Translations under genes and position numbers: made by a program
Source: Oscillospiraceae bacterium
GTDB lineage: Bacteria; Bacillota; Clostridia; Oscillospirales; Oscillospiraceae
Length of the DNA stretch: 64,000 nt
Assembly: GCA_022846075.1 (NCBI GenBank)
Contig: AP025582.1
Coordinates: forward strand, 1,054,001-1,118,000
Direction: 5' to 3'
The notes under the pieces: generated by a model
What the model saw: only the letters and a program-made list of their open reading frames with translations
What the model was told of the DNA's origin: nothing
Database searches by the model: none
Shown here: positions 1 to 7,650 of the stretch, piece by piece
Numbering within the stretch: position 1 is the first letter of the stretch
Layout of the letters: each line of letters begins with the position of its first letter

Positions 1-416
1 AGGGGGGTGAGCCGGAGGGTGTGCCCCTGCCAGGTCATGGTGTATTCGTCCTCAAAGGTCTGGTCCGCCGGGGCGCAGACGAAGGGGGGATAGTGGGCCC
101 CGGGCTTGCCCTTAAAGGTGAGGTAGACCTCCATCATGGCGGACATGTTGAGGTGCTTGTTCCGCAGTCCGGCGTCGCAGGCCCCGGAACAGAGCACGGG
201 GGCGTCGGGATACTTGCGGCGCAGGGTCTCTAGGCCCAGCATGTGGTCACAGTGCTCGTGGGTGAGCAGGATCCACTCTGGGACAAGACCCCGCTCCTCC
301 AGAAGAGAAGCGGGGCCTTGGGGATGACAGGGGTCGATGACCACCGCTCTGTCCCCCTCGGCGCAGACGTAGCAGTTGCCCTCGGCCAGGGGATCGGTCC
401 AGCGCAGGATGTCCAT
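1..416 (-). CDS. Metallo-beta-lactamase fold hydrolase (partial, 3' end outside window)
   Basis: The frame reads MDILRWTDPLAEGNCYV at its start and contains LLTHEHCDHMLG around residue 60, the HxHxDH-type zinc motif of the metallo-beta-lactamase fold (first histidine pair and Asp-His seen). An upstream VVIDPCHPQG strand fits the usual beta-strand before the metal site. Only about 138 codons lie in the window, so the C-terminal metal ligands cannot be checked. The start ATG is 5 bases after the stop of the acyl carrier protein gene, so the two are co-transcribed. In such a setting a thioesterase-like or glyoxalase-II-like hydrolase acting on a thioester is plausible, but that is inference from context. 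Confidence 0.8.
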   Translation of the reverse strand, partial: MDILRWTDPLAEGNCYVCAEGDRAVVIDPCHPQGPASLLEERGLVPEWILLTHEHCDHMLGLETLRRKYPDAPVLCSGACDAGLRNKHLNMSAMMEVYLTFKGKPGAHYPPFVCAPADQTFEDEYTMTWQGHTLRLTP

Positions 417-421
417 GGGGA

Positions 422-658
422 TCAGAGCTCCACGCCGTACTTGGCCAGGATGGTCTTGCCCTTCTCATAGGAAGAAAAGTCCAGCACGTCCAGGGTGGAC
501 AGGCTGATCTTGAACATCTCCTCCAGGGCGCTCATGAATTCCATATGGCCCACGCTGTCCCAGGCGGGGATGCCCCGGTAGGTGATGGTGGGCAGGTCCT
601 CGGCCTTCACCCGGAAGCTTTCCATAAAGAGCTTGTCGTATTTCTCCAGATTGGTCAT
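422..658 (-). CDS. Acyl carrier protein-like protein
   Basis: This 78-residue protein has the length and pattern of a carrier protein. The phosphopantetheine site is IPAWDSVGHMEF, with Ser35 as the predicted attachment residue, followed by an acidic helix (ALEEMFKI). The WDSVGHM form is the one common in accessory carrier proteins rather than the LGADSVD form of the housekeeping AcpP, which is present separately at 60048. It sits between a FabZ-type dehydratase fusion and a thioesterase-like hydrolase, which suggests a dedicated acyl pathway. Its ribosome binding site (AGGAGGAACACCCC on the minus strand) is strong. Confidence 0.85.
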   Translation of the reverse strand: MTNLEKYDKLFMESFRVKAEDLPTITYRGIPAWDSVGHMEFMSALEEMFKISLSTLDVLDFSSYEKGKTILAKYGVEL

Positions 659-727
659 TGGGGTGTTCCTCCTCAGTTCTGTTCTAAATATACCAAAGGG
701 AGGGAAAACCTCCCGGATGGGTCGGGA

Positions 728-1450
728 TCAGCGCATGGCCAGGGTGACCTCGGCCTCGGCGCACAGATTGCCCTCCACAAAGGCCCGGCCCTTGCAGATG
801 GCCATGCCGAATTCGGCGCGTTCACTCAAAAGACTGGCGTGGAGCTCCACGGTGTCCCCAGGGGAGATGGGGCGGCGGAAAAAGACCTTCTCCGCCCCGG
901 CGAAGAGGGGGGCCTTCCCGGCGTAGCGGTCCAGGGAGAGAACGATCAGGTCGGCGCACTGGGCCATGGCCTCCAGGGAATAGACACCGGGCAGCACGGG
1001 CCGGCCGGGGAAGTGGCCCTGAAAGATATCCCATTTGGGATCTATGTAGAGGGAAGCCACCGCCTCGCTGCCGGGGACCAGGCGGCTGACCGTGTCGATG
1101 AGGAGCATGGGGGAGCGGTGGGGGAGGACGGTCAGCACCTCCTCGTGGGTCAGGCTCTTGGCCTCCCCGCCGAAAACCAGTTCCTTGAGTTTTTCCTGGG
1201 CGGGGATGAAGTCCAGGTCCCCCGCCAGGGGTACCTGCCGGGCCTCGGGGACCGCCAGGCCGGAGACGTTGGTGCACCGGTTGGTGCAGCCGTTGGCGAT
1301 GAGGGCGGCGGCGTAGGGCACTCCGTCCTCGGCGGGGACAAATTCCATCTCCGGCAGGGCCGCCTCCAGCCGTTTTACCAGCTTGACCCGGTCATACCGG
1401 GGATTGCAGCCGCCGCAGTAGCGCACACCGACCTGGGGCTTGTCGCTCAT
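728..1450 (-). CDS. FabZ-like hot-dog dehydratase with N-terminal four-cysteine domain
   Basis: Residues about 105-240 are a FabZ-type hot-dog domain: LPHRSPMLLID, then GHFPGRPVLPGV with the catalytic histidine, then SLEAMAQ with the catalytic glutamate. This predicts dehydration of a 3-hydroxyacyl thioester on the neighbouring carrier protein. The first 80 residues are a separate domain with RYCGGCNPRYD (Cys12, Cys15) and ANGCTNRC (Cys55, Cys59). A CxxC plus Cx3C pattern could hold a metal or Fe-S cluster, but I do not recognise the family with certainty. I chose the ATG at 1450 because AGGTG lies 9 bases upstream; an in-frame ATG at 1468 has no such site. A plain FabZ is about 145 residues, so the fusion is real extra length. 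Confidence 0.75.
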   Translation of the reverse strand: MSDKPQVGVRYCGGCNPRYDRVKLVKRLEAALPEMEFVPAEDGVPYAAALIANGCTNRCTNVSGLAVPEARQVPLAGDLDFIPAQEKLKELVFGGEAKSLTHEEVLTVLPHRSPMLLIDTVSRLVPGSEAVASLYIDPKWDIFQGHFPGRPVLPGVYSLEAMAQCADLIVLSLDRYAGKAPLFAGAEKVFFRRPISPGDTVELHASLLSERAEFGMAICKGRAFVEGNLCAEAEVTLAMR

Positions 1451-1655
1451 TCTCTGAACACCTGCCATACTTAAAAGAGTTTATACCTGTTCCAAATAAC
1501 CATGCGAAGCGCCGCTTGGATGGAGATCTGAAATCAGGCAAAATAGCCGCTATGCGGCTATTTTATCATGCCCTCCGCCAGATGTCCAGCCCTTTCCGGG
1601 GGTGTTTTTCCGAGGCCTGTTCCGAGGTGCGAAAGAAAAAAGGCGAAAAAATATC
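1451..1655. other. Divergent intergenic region with weak minus-strand promoter
   Basis: Between the minus-strand acyl operon and the plus-strand DUF3793 operon. On the minus strand a TATAAA at about 1480 with a poor -35 could start the acyl operon. The only strong structure is the hairpin at 1540-1564. No gene is seen. Confidence 0.4.
1540..1564. terminator. Perfect AT-tailed hairpin (terminator-like)
   Basis: AAAATAGCCGC, loop TAT, GCGGCTATTTT: an 11-bp perfect stem with a T run on either strand. It lies between two divergent operons where no upstream gene needs terminating, so it may insulate them or end a short unseen RNA. Confidence 0.6.
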
Positions 1656-1684
1656 TTGACAGCTTTGGCAGGATGTGGTACCTT
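1656..1684 (+). promoter_or_regulatory. Sigma-A promoter of DUF3793-flavodoxin operon
   Basis: TTGACA at 1656-1661, 17-bp spacer, TACCTT at 1679-1684. The first operator (1694-1709) covers the predicted start site, as expected for a repressor site. Confidence 0.7.
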
Positions 1685-1693
1685 CATATTGAA

Positions 1694-1709
1694 GTTAGCG
1701 CTAGCTAAC
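1694..1709. promoter_or_regulatory. Operator 1, GTTAGC-N4-GCTAAC
   Basis: Inverted repeat GTTAGC GCTA GCTAAC placed about 10 bases after the -10 element. The half-site resembles the GTTAG/CTAAC core of DtxR/IdeR-type iron boxes, which is an inference only. Confidence 0.6.
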
Positions 1710-1770
1710 TATTGAGCTGGGGGAAAAGCAGACTATGAACTGTCAAAGCCCCGTTCTTTTTTGCAAAAAG

Positions 1771-1786
1771 GTTAGCTGGAGCTAAC
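1771..1786. promoter_or_regulatory. Operator 2, GTTAGC-N4-GCTAAC
   Basis: Second copy of the same inverted repeat (GTTAGC TGGA GCTAAC), in the 5' leader just before the ribosome binding site TTGGAGG. Identical arms and different centres argue that the arms are what is conserved. Confidence 0.6.
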
Positions 1787-1802
1787 TACTTGGAGGTGGC
1801 CA

Positions 1803-2387
1803 ATGGATTCCCGGAGATTTGAGCAGACGGTGGTGTGGCACTGTGCCCCCGCGCTGGCGGGGCTGAAACCCGCCTGTTTGATGTCCCTTTCGGCGGAGGA
1901 GTTCCCGGAGCTGCCCCGCCTGGCCGGGCAGTATAACGCCATGATGGGCGAGGGAGGGCCCAGGTTCCTGGTGTTGTGCCGCTGCCGCCGCGGGGCGCTG
2001 CTGCTGGTCTACCGGGAGGCGCTTTTGCGCCGGGCATTGGACCATCCCGGGGCCCGGGCGATCCTGAGAGCCGCGGGCTATCCGGCGGGGGCGTCTCTGC
2101 CCGTGATGCTGCGGTGCCTGATCCGCCGTCTGGAGGAGTCTGAGGGCTTTCCCCACGAGATCGGTCTGTTTCTGGGCTATCCTCCGGAGGATGTGGAGGG
2201 GTTCCTCACCGACGTGGACGGCACCGGCTGCAAGCTGCGGGGCGACTGGAAGGTATACCACGACGTGGAGGGGGCCAAACGGCGGTTCACCCAGTTCCGA
2301 CAGTGCCGGGACCAGCTCTGGGCCAGGCTGGAGCGGGGCTTTACCCTGAGCCAGCTCTTCGGCGGGGCACGGACCAGAACGGCCTGA
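1803..2387 (+). CDS. DUF3793 family protein
   Basis: A 194-residue protein of unknown biochemical function whose overall pattern matches DUF3793, a family common in Clostridia and often encoded beside a flavodoxin, as here. Visible family features are the N-terminal CAPALAGLKPACLMSL, the central HEIGLFLGYPPEDVEGF and the C-terminal KVYHDVEGAKRRFTQF. No signal peptide or membrane segment is seen. The start follows GGAGG with 6 bases. The paired palindromic operators upstream and the flavodoxin downstream suggest a role in iron limitation or low-potential electron transfer, which is inference. Confidence 0.8.
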   Translation: MDSRRFEQTVVWHCAPALAGLKPACLMSLSAEEFPELPRLAGQYNAMMGEGGPRFLVLCRCRRGALLLVYREALLRRALDHPGARAILRAAGYPAGASLPVMLRCLIRRLEESEGFPHEIGLFLGYPPEDVEGFLTDVDGTGCKLRGDWKVYHDVEGAKRRFTQFRQCRDQLWARLERGFTLSQLFGGARTRTA

Positions 2388-2442
2388 ATTTGAGAACGGC
2401 ATATTCCGACCTGTTATTACATTCTGAAAGGAGAAACAACAC

Positions 2443-2871
2443 ATGAGCAAGATCGCTGTGATCTACTGGTCCGGCACCGGCAATACGGAGGCGATGGCCG
2501 CCGCGGTGGCGGAGGGAGCCAGAGGAGCGGGGGCCGAGGTGGACCTGTTCCAGGTCTCCGAGATCACCCCCGATGCCGCCGCCGAATACGGCGCGCTGGC
2601 CCTGGGCTGTCCCGCCATGGGCGCCGAACAGCTGGAGGAGGGGGAGTTCGAGCCCTTTTTTGCCGCACTGGAGAGCAGGCTCTCCGGGAAGAAGGTGGCT
2701 CTGTTCGGCTCCTACTCCTGGGCCGGCGGCCAGTGGATGCGGGACTGGTATGAGCGCGCCCAAAGCGACGGCGCCAACCTGGTCGGAGACGAGGGTCTGG
2801 CCTGCTATGAGGCCCCCGACGCCGACTGCTTGGCCGCCTGCAAAGCCTTGGGGGCCGAACTGGCCAAGTAA
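2443..2871 (+). CDS. Flavodoxin
   Basis: A 142-residue short-chain flavodoxin. The FMN phosphate loop is YWSGTGNTEAMA at the N-terminus, and the second flavin loop includes GSYSWAGGQWM with the aromatic residues that stack on the isoalloxazine ring. It would carry single electrons at low potential in the cytoplasm and can stand in for ferredoxin. It follows the DUF3793 gene by 55 bases with its own GGAG site, so both probably share the regulated promoter at 1656. Ends at a strong bidirectional terminator. Confidence 0.93.
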   Translation: MSKIAVIYWSGTGNTEAMAAAVAEGARGAGAEVDLFQVSEITPDAAAEYGALALGCPAMGAEQLEEGEFEPFFAALESRLSGKKVALFGSYSWAGGQWMRDWYERAQSDGANLVGDEGLACYEAPDADCLAACKALGAELAK

Positions 2872-2928
2872 GGTCCATTCACCCAGTTACTCACCGTTCA
2901 TCATCCTACATCACGACGCGCTTCAAAA

Positions 2929-2970
2929 ACAGGAAGGGACGGACACTGAAAAGTGTCCGTCCCTTCCTGT
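2929..2970. terminator. Bidirectional terminator between flavodoxin and hydA
   Basis: A 19-bp perfect stem (ACAGGAAGGGACGG... with loop GAAA) flanked by A run on the left and T run on the right. It lies 4 bases from the hydA stop and serves both convergent operons. Confidence 0.92.
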
Positions 2971-2973
2971 CTT

Positions 2974-4740
2974 TTAGAGCTGATTGTCCGTACGGTAACG
3001 GGTCTGGGGCACGTAAGTGCAGTGGAGCAGGTCGTGGGCCCGGGGGCCTCCCGGCTCACCCAGGAAGCAGGTGTAGATCTCCTTGACCACCGGGTTTTCG
3101 TGGCTCTTGCGCAGGGACATGGCCTTGTCCTGGTCATAGAGGGCCTTGGCCCGGAGGGAGGCCAGGTCGGTGAAGGAGCGCACGTCGGAGGAGTGGAGGG
3201 GCTGTCCGCCGCCGTTGATGCACCCGCCGGGGCAGGCCATGAACTCCACGAAGTCGTAGCGCAGGGAGCCGTCCCGGATGCCGTCCAGCACCTTTTTGAT
3301 GTTGGAGAGCCCGGAGGCGGCGCACACCCGGACCACACGGCCGGGCAGGTGGTAGCTGGCCTCCTTGACCCCCTCCATGCCCCGGACCTCGGTAAACTCC
3401 AGGGGGGCCATCTCGCCGCCGGTGAATTTCTCCACCACGGTCCGGAGGGCGGCCTCCATCACGCCGCCGGTGGCGCCGAAGATGACGCTGGCGCCGGTGG
3501 ACACCCCCAGCAGGGGATCGAACTCCCCGTCGGGCAGGTGGTCGAACATCATGCCCGCCTGGGTGATGAGCCGGGCCAGCTCCCGGGTGGTGAGGGACAC
3601 GTCCACCGGCATACAGCCGTTGGGCAGGCGCTGCTCGGGGCGGTTGACCTCGTATTTCTTGGCGGTGCAGGGCATGACGGACACCACGAAGATGTCCTTG
3701 GGGTCGATGCCCGCCTCCTGGGCGTAATAGCTCTTCACCAGGGAACCGAACATCTGCTGGGGGGACTTGCAGGAGGAGAGGTTGCCCAGCATATCGGGGG
3801 CGTGCTGCTCGCAGTAGCGGATCCAGCCGGGGGAGCAGGAGGTGATGAGGGGGAGATGGCCGCCCGTCTCCAGCCGGTGGAGGAACTCTGTGCCCTCCTC
3901 CATGATGGTGAAGTCGGCGGCGGCGTCCACGTCAAAGACCTTGTCGAAGCCCAGCCGCTTGAGTGCGGTGACCATCTTGCCCTCCACGTTGGTGCCCACG
4001 GGCAGGCCGAAGCACTCGCCCAGGGTGACCCGGACGGAGGGGGCGGGGCCCACCACCACGTGCTTGTTGGGGTCGTGGAGGGCCGCCATTACCTGGGCGG
4101 TGCTGTCCTGCTCGGCCAGGGCCCCGGTGGGACAGGCCACGATGCACTGGCCGCAGGAGACGCAGTCCACCTCGGCCAGGTCCCGGTCGAAGGCGCAGCC
4201 CACGTGGGTGGCGAAGCCCCGGTCGTTGCAGCCGATGACCCCCACCTCCTGGACCTTCCGGCACATGGCGGTGCAGCGGCGGCAGAGGATGCACTTGGAG
4301 TTGTCCCGGACTAGGTGCAGGGCGGTGGCCTCCACCTGGGGGGGGAGCTGGTCGTTGGCGTAGCGCACGGCGTCGATGCCCAAGTCGGCGGCCAGCTGCC
4401 GCAGCTCACAATGGGCGTTCCGGGCGCAGGTGAGGCAGTCCATGCGGTGGTTGGACAAGATGAGCTCCAGGGTGAGCTGACGGGAGTGGCGCACCTTGGC
4501 GGTGTTGGTCAGCACCTCCATCCCCTCGCTGACGGGGTAGACGCAGGAGGCCATCAGGCTCCGGGCCCCCTTCACCTCCACCACGCACACCCGGCAGGCG
4601 CCGATCTCGTTGACGTCCTTCAAGAAGCACAGGGTGGGGATCTTGATGCCGGCGGACCGGGCCGCCTCCAGGACGGTGGTCCCCTCGGGGACGGTGACGG
4701 GGATGCGGTCGATGGTCAAGCTTACCATTTTCTGTTCCAT
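2974..4740 (-). CDS. hydA: NADH-dependent [FeFe] hydrogenase, catalytic subunit
   Basis: Catalyses reversible H2 formation. An N-terminal 2Fe-2S domain (Cys about 38, 49, 52, 66) is followed by the His-Cys3 cluster region (DCLTCARNAHCEL), two 4Fe-4S motifs (CILCRRCTAMC and CVSCGQCIVACP), then the H-cluster domain with TSCSPGW (about 300), MPCTAKKYE (about 356) and FMACPGGCINGGGQP (about 490). All H-cluster cysteines are present. At 588 residues it matches the bifurcating M3 type rather than the short ferredoxin-only type. I chose the ATG at 4740: AAGGGGG lies 9 bases upstream, whereas the ATG at 4749 abuts it. Last gene of the hyd operon. Confidence 0.95.
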   Translation of the reverse strand: MEQKMVSLTIDRIPVTVPEGTTVLEAARSAGIKIPTLCFLKDVNEIGACRVCVVEVKGARSLMASCVYPVSEGMEVLTNTAKVRHSRQLTLELILSNHRMDCLTCARNAHCELRQLAADLGIDAVRYANDQLPPQVEATALHLVRDNSKCILCRRCTAMCRKVQEVGVIGCNDRGFATHVGCAFDRDLAEVDCVSCGQCIVACPTGALAEQDSTAQVMAALHDPNKHVVVGPAPSVRVTLGECFGLPVGTNVEGKMVTALKRLGFDKVFDVDAAADFTIMEEGTEFLHRLETGGHLPLITSCSPGWIRYCEQHAPDMLGNLSSCKSPQQMFGSLVKSYYAQEAGIDPKDIFVVSVMPCTAKKYEVNRPEQRLPNGCMPVDVSLTTRELARLITQAGMMFDHLPDGEFDPLLGVSTGASVIFGATGGVMEAALRTVVEKFTGGEMAPLEFTEVRGMEGVKEASYHLPGRVVRVCAASGLSNIKKVLDGIRDGSLRYDFVEFMACPGGCINGGGQPLHSSDVRSFTDLASLRAKALYDQDKAMSLRKSHENPVVKEIYTCFLGEPGGPRAHDLLHCTYVPQTRYRTDNQL

Positions 4741-4754
4741 TTCTTCCATCCCCC

Positions 4755-6557
4755 TTACATTTTCACGATGGCGTCAAAGCGGCAGTTGGACATACACACG
4801 CCGCACTTGATGCACTTGGTCATATCGATGGTATAGGTAGCCTTGAGGGCGCCGGTGATGGCGCTGGCCGGACAGTTGCGGGCGCACAGGGAGCAGCCCC
4901 GGCACTTGTCGGGCTGGATGTAGTAGCGGATGAGGTTCTTGCACACCCCGGCGGGGCACTTCTTGTCCACCACGTGGGAGATGTACTCCTCACGGAAGTA
5001 CTGGAGAGTGGACAGCACCGGATTGGGGGCCGACTGGCCCAGGGCGCACAGGGCGGACTCCTTCAGGTGGTAGCACAGCTCCTCGATGGTGTCCAGATCC
5101 TCCATGGTGCCGTTGCCGTCGGTGATCTTGCAGAGGAGGTCGTACAGCCGCTTGGTGCCGATGCGGCAGGGGGCGCACTTGCCGCAGGACTCATCCACGA
5201 TAAAGGAGAGGAAGAACTTGGCGATGTCCACCATGCAGTTGTCCTCGTCCATGACGATGAGGCCGCCGGAGCCCATCATGGAGCCGATGGCGGTGAGGGA
5301 GTCGTAGTCGATGGGGGTGTCGATGAGCTGGGCGGGGATGCAGCCGCCGGAGGGGCCACCGGTCTGGGCGGCCTTGAACTTCTTGCCGCCGGGCACGCCG
5401 CCGCCGATGTCCTCCACGATGGTCCGGAGGGTGGTGCCCATGGGGACCTCGACGAGGCCGGTGTTGGTGATCTTGCCGCCCAGGGCAAAGACCTTGGTGC
5501 CCTTGGACTTCTCAGTGCCGATGGCGGCGAACTCCGCCGCACCGTGGTTCAGGATCCAGGTGATGTTGGCGTAGGTCTCCACGTTATTGAGGAGGGTGGG
5601 CCGCTGGAAGAGGCCCTTCACCGCCGGGAAGGGGGGGCGGGGCCGGGGCTCGCCCCGGTGGCCCTCGATGGAGGTCATGAGGGCGGTCTCTTCACCGCAG
5701 ACGAAGGCGCCGGCCCCCAGCCGCAGCTCGATGTCGAAGGAGAAGTCGGAGCCCAGGATGTTCTTGCCCAGCAGGCCGTAGTCCCGGGCCTCCTCGATGG
5801 CCTTTTGGAGCCGCTTGACGGCGATGGGGTACTCGGCCCGGACGTAGATGTAGCCGTCGGTGCCGCCCACGGCGTAGGCGGCGATGGTCATAGCCTCCAG
5901 CACGGAGAAGGGGTCGCCCTCCAGCACGGAGCGGTCCATGAAGGCGCCGGGGTCACCCTCGTCGGCGTTGCAGCAGACGTACTTGATGCCGTCTGGGCTG
6001 ACGGCGTCCTTGGTGAACTGCCACTTGGTGCCCGTGGGGAAGCCTGCGCCGCCCCGGCCCCGCAGGCCGCTGGCCTTGATGGCGTCCACCACAGCCTGGG
6101 GGTCCACCTTGTTCTCCAGGATATTGCCCAGGGCCAGATAGCCGTCGGCGCCGATGTACTCGTCGATGGACTCGGGGTCGATGACGCCGCAGTTCCGGAG
6201 CGCGATGCGCTGCTGGTGCTGGTAGAACTGGGTGTCGGCCAGGGAGGTGACCGCGTCGCCGCCGTCCCCCTCCATGTGGAGGAGGCGCTTGACGATGCGG
6301 CCCTTCACCAAATGCTCGTGGACGATCTCGGGCACGTCCTCGGGGGTGACCCGGCTGTAACAGGCACCCTCGGGGAAGATCATGACGATGGGGCCGATGG
6401 CGCACAGGCCGAAGCAGCCGGTGCGGACCACCTTGACCTCCTTATCCAGCTTGGCCTTCTGGAGCTGCTCCTCAAAGGCGTCGATGATCTTGGGGCTGTC
6501 GGAGGAGGTGCAGCCGGTGCCGCAGCACACCATGACGTGGGAACGAATCCTGCTCAT
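4755..6557 (-). CDS. hydB: Hydrogenase NADH-binding subunit (NuoF-like)
   Basis: A 600-residue NuoF homologue that couples NAD(H) to the hydrogenase. In order: an N-terminal thioredoxin-like 2Fe-2S domain (CCGTGCTSS and CFGLCAIGP), the NADH/FMN domain with GRGGAGFPTG and the CNADEGDPGAF FMN loop, the SLBB region, the 4Fe-4S motif ESCGKCAPCRIGT, and two C-terminal ferredoxin clusters (CRGCSLCARNCP, CIKCGVCMSNC). This domain set is that of HydB in electron-bifurcating hydrogenases, where NADH and reduced ferredoxin are oxidised together. It precedes hydA by 14 bases. Confidence 0.95.
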   Translation of the reverse strand: MSRIRSHVMVCCGTGCTSSDSPKIIDAFEEQLQKAKLDKEVKVVRTGCFGLCAIGPIVMIFPEGACYSRVTPEDVPEIVHEHLVKGRIVKRLLHMEGDGGDAVTSLADTQFYQHQQRIALRNCGVIDPESIDEYIGADGYLALGNILENKVDPQAVVDAIKASGLRGRGGAGFPTGTKWQFTKDAVSPDGIKYVCCNADEGDPGAFMDRSVLEGDPFSVLEAMTIAAYAVGGTDGYIYVRAEYPIAVKRLQKAIEEARDYGLLGKNILGSDFSFDIELRLGAGAFVCGEETALMTSIEGHRGEPRPRPPFPAVKGLFQRPTLLNNVETYANITWILNHGAAEFAAIGTEKSKGTKVFALGGKITNTGLVEVPMGTTLRTIVEDIGGGVPGGKKFKAAQTGGPSGGCIPAQLIDTPIDYDSLTAIGSMMGSGGLIVMDEDNCMVDIAKFFLSFIVDESCGKCAPCRIGTKRLYDLLCKITDGNGTMEDLDTIEELCYHLKESALCALGQSAPNPVLSTLQYFREEYISHVVDKKCPAGVCKNLIRYYIQPDKCRGCSLCARNCPASAITGALKATYTIDMTKCIKCGVCMSNCRFDAIVKM

Positions 6558-6570
6558 ACGCCTGCCCCCC

Positions 6571-6939
6571 TTATTCCGCGGCCCCGATGGTGTACTCGGT
6601 GACCACCCGGTGATTGACCAGGTGCTCGCCCACCACGATGGGGACCATATCGGGCTTCATCTTCACGTAAGTGACCTTTTCCTCGCCGGGGACGTAGACC
6701 TCCACGATGGGCTCCAGCCGGCACACGCCGATGCAGCCGGTCTGGGCCACGGTCACGTTGTGGAGGCCCCGGTGGTCGATCTCCTCGAGAAAAGCGGCCA
6801 GCACGGGCTTGGCGCCGGCGGCGATGCCGCAGGTTGCCATGCCGACCACCACCCGGATGTTGTCGCCGGACTGGTCCCGGATGTCCATCTGCTGTTTCAT
6901 CTTTTCCCGGATGGCTTTCAGTTCTTCCAGGCTCTTCAA
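6571..6939 (-). CDS. Thioredoxin-like 2Fe-2S ferredoxin of hydrogenase operon
   Basis: A 122-residue protein with the Cx(n)C...Cx3C layout of thioredoxin-like [2Fe-2S] ferredoxins: GMATCGIAAGAKP and QTGCIGVCRLEP. Related proteins are found between hydC and hydB in many clostridial hydrogenase operons and probably pass electrons within the complex. Translation starts at TTG (6939), which is 10 bases after AAGGAG. It is 13 bases upstream of hydB. The spacer upstream (6940-7068) holds a dispersed repeat that separates it from the ATPase gene. Confidence 0.85.
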   Translation of the reverse strand: MKSLEELKAIREKMKQQMDIRDQSGDNIRVVVGMATCGIAAGAKPVLAAFLEEIDHRGLHNVTVAQTGCIGVCRLEPIVEVYVPGEEKVTYVKMKPDMVPIVVGEHLVNHRVVTEYTIGAAE

Positions 6940-6970
6940 ATTGGTTCACTCCTTACTAGATGTGAGGTGG

Positions 6971-7105
6971 AAAGGCCTTCCCCTGGGGGAAGGTGCCCCG
7001 AAGGGGCGGATGAGGGGAGCGGCGGGGCGGGCGGAAACCCGGAGACAGAAGGGGCTCTCCCTCATCGGTCAGCTTTGCTGACAGCTTCCCCCGGGGGAAG
7101 CCTTT
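6971..7105. repeat. Dispersed inverted-repeat element, copy A
   Basis: The ends are inverted copies of each other: AAAGGCCTTCCCC on the left and GGGGGAAGCCTTT on the right. Inner landmarks GGATGAGGGGAG and CTCCCTCATCGGTCAG are also inverted. Related copies lie at 50962 and 58489. It has no coding capacity and behaves like a MITE. It overlaps the 3' end of the ATPase gene at 7069. Confidence 0.8.
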
Positions 7106-7650
7106 GGAGAAGGCAAAAGGCTCTTTTCCTGCTCGGCCAGATATTCCCCGATCCAGAGAAAGACCTCGGGGGAATCCAGAGGGACCTCCGGCCCCAGCAG
7201 CTCCCGGACCTCTGCGGTATCAAAGGTATAGCTCCCTGCGGGGGTGGTGTGGGTCAGGGTGAAGTCCACGCCGGGACTCCCCTGGACCATGAGCGCAACC
7301 GCCCCGGGCAGATCCCCCATGGGGGGGCAGTCCAGGTGCTCCAGATGGAACACCGCTGTCACCGTGGTGCCCCGGCCCAGGGCGCTGGCCAGGGAGAGGG
7401 ACCCGCCGGTGAGTTCCGCCGCCATGCGGTAGAGGGGGATACCCATCCCTACGCTCCGGGTGGTCCGGGTGGTGGTGAAGGGGTCAGCCACCGCGGCGAG
7501 AAATTCCGGGGACATCCCCCGGCCGTCGTCGGCGATGACCGCGGTGAGGACGCGCCCCTCATCCTCGGTGAGGGTGATGCCCACCCGGGCGGCGCCGGCG
7601 GCGGTGGAATTTTTCACGATGTCCAGGAAATAGAGGGCCAGCTCCTTCAT
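7069..7650 (-). CDS. Histidine-kinase-type ATPase domain protein of hydrogenase operon
   Basis: A 193-residue stand-alone GHKL ATPase domain. The N box is LDIVKNSTAAGAARV, the G1 box VIADDGRGM, and a G2-like GMGIPLYRMA is followed by GRGTTVTAVF. There is no sensor or phospho-accepting histidine domain. Similar proteins occur in clostridial hydrogenase clusters, with unknown function. Its ATG overlaps the hydC stop by one base, so the two are translationally coupled. The last dozen residues (about SPKASPGGSCQQS) are encoded by the dispersed repeat copy A, so the original C-terminus has been replaced. Confidence 0.85.
   Translation of the reverse strand: MKELALYFLDIVKNSTAAGAARVGITLTEDEGRVLTAVIADDGRGMSPEFLAAVADPFTTTRTTRSVGMGIPLYRMAAELTGGSLSLASALGRGTTVTAVFHLEHLDCPPMGDLPGAVALMVQGSPGVDFTLTHTTPAGSYTFDTAEVRELLGPEVPLDSPEVFLWIGEYLAEQEKSLLPSPKASPGGSCQQS

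Noticed and set aside
4974-6602. Long plus-strand frame opposite hydB
   Set aside because: HydB on the minus strand has all expected cofactor motifs; the plus-strand translation is low in complexity and has no start signal.
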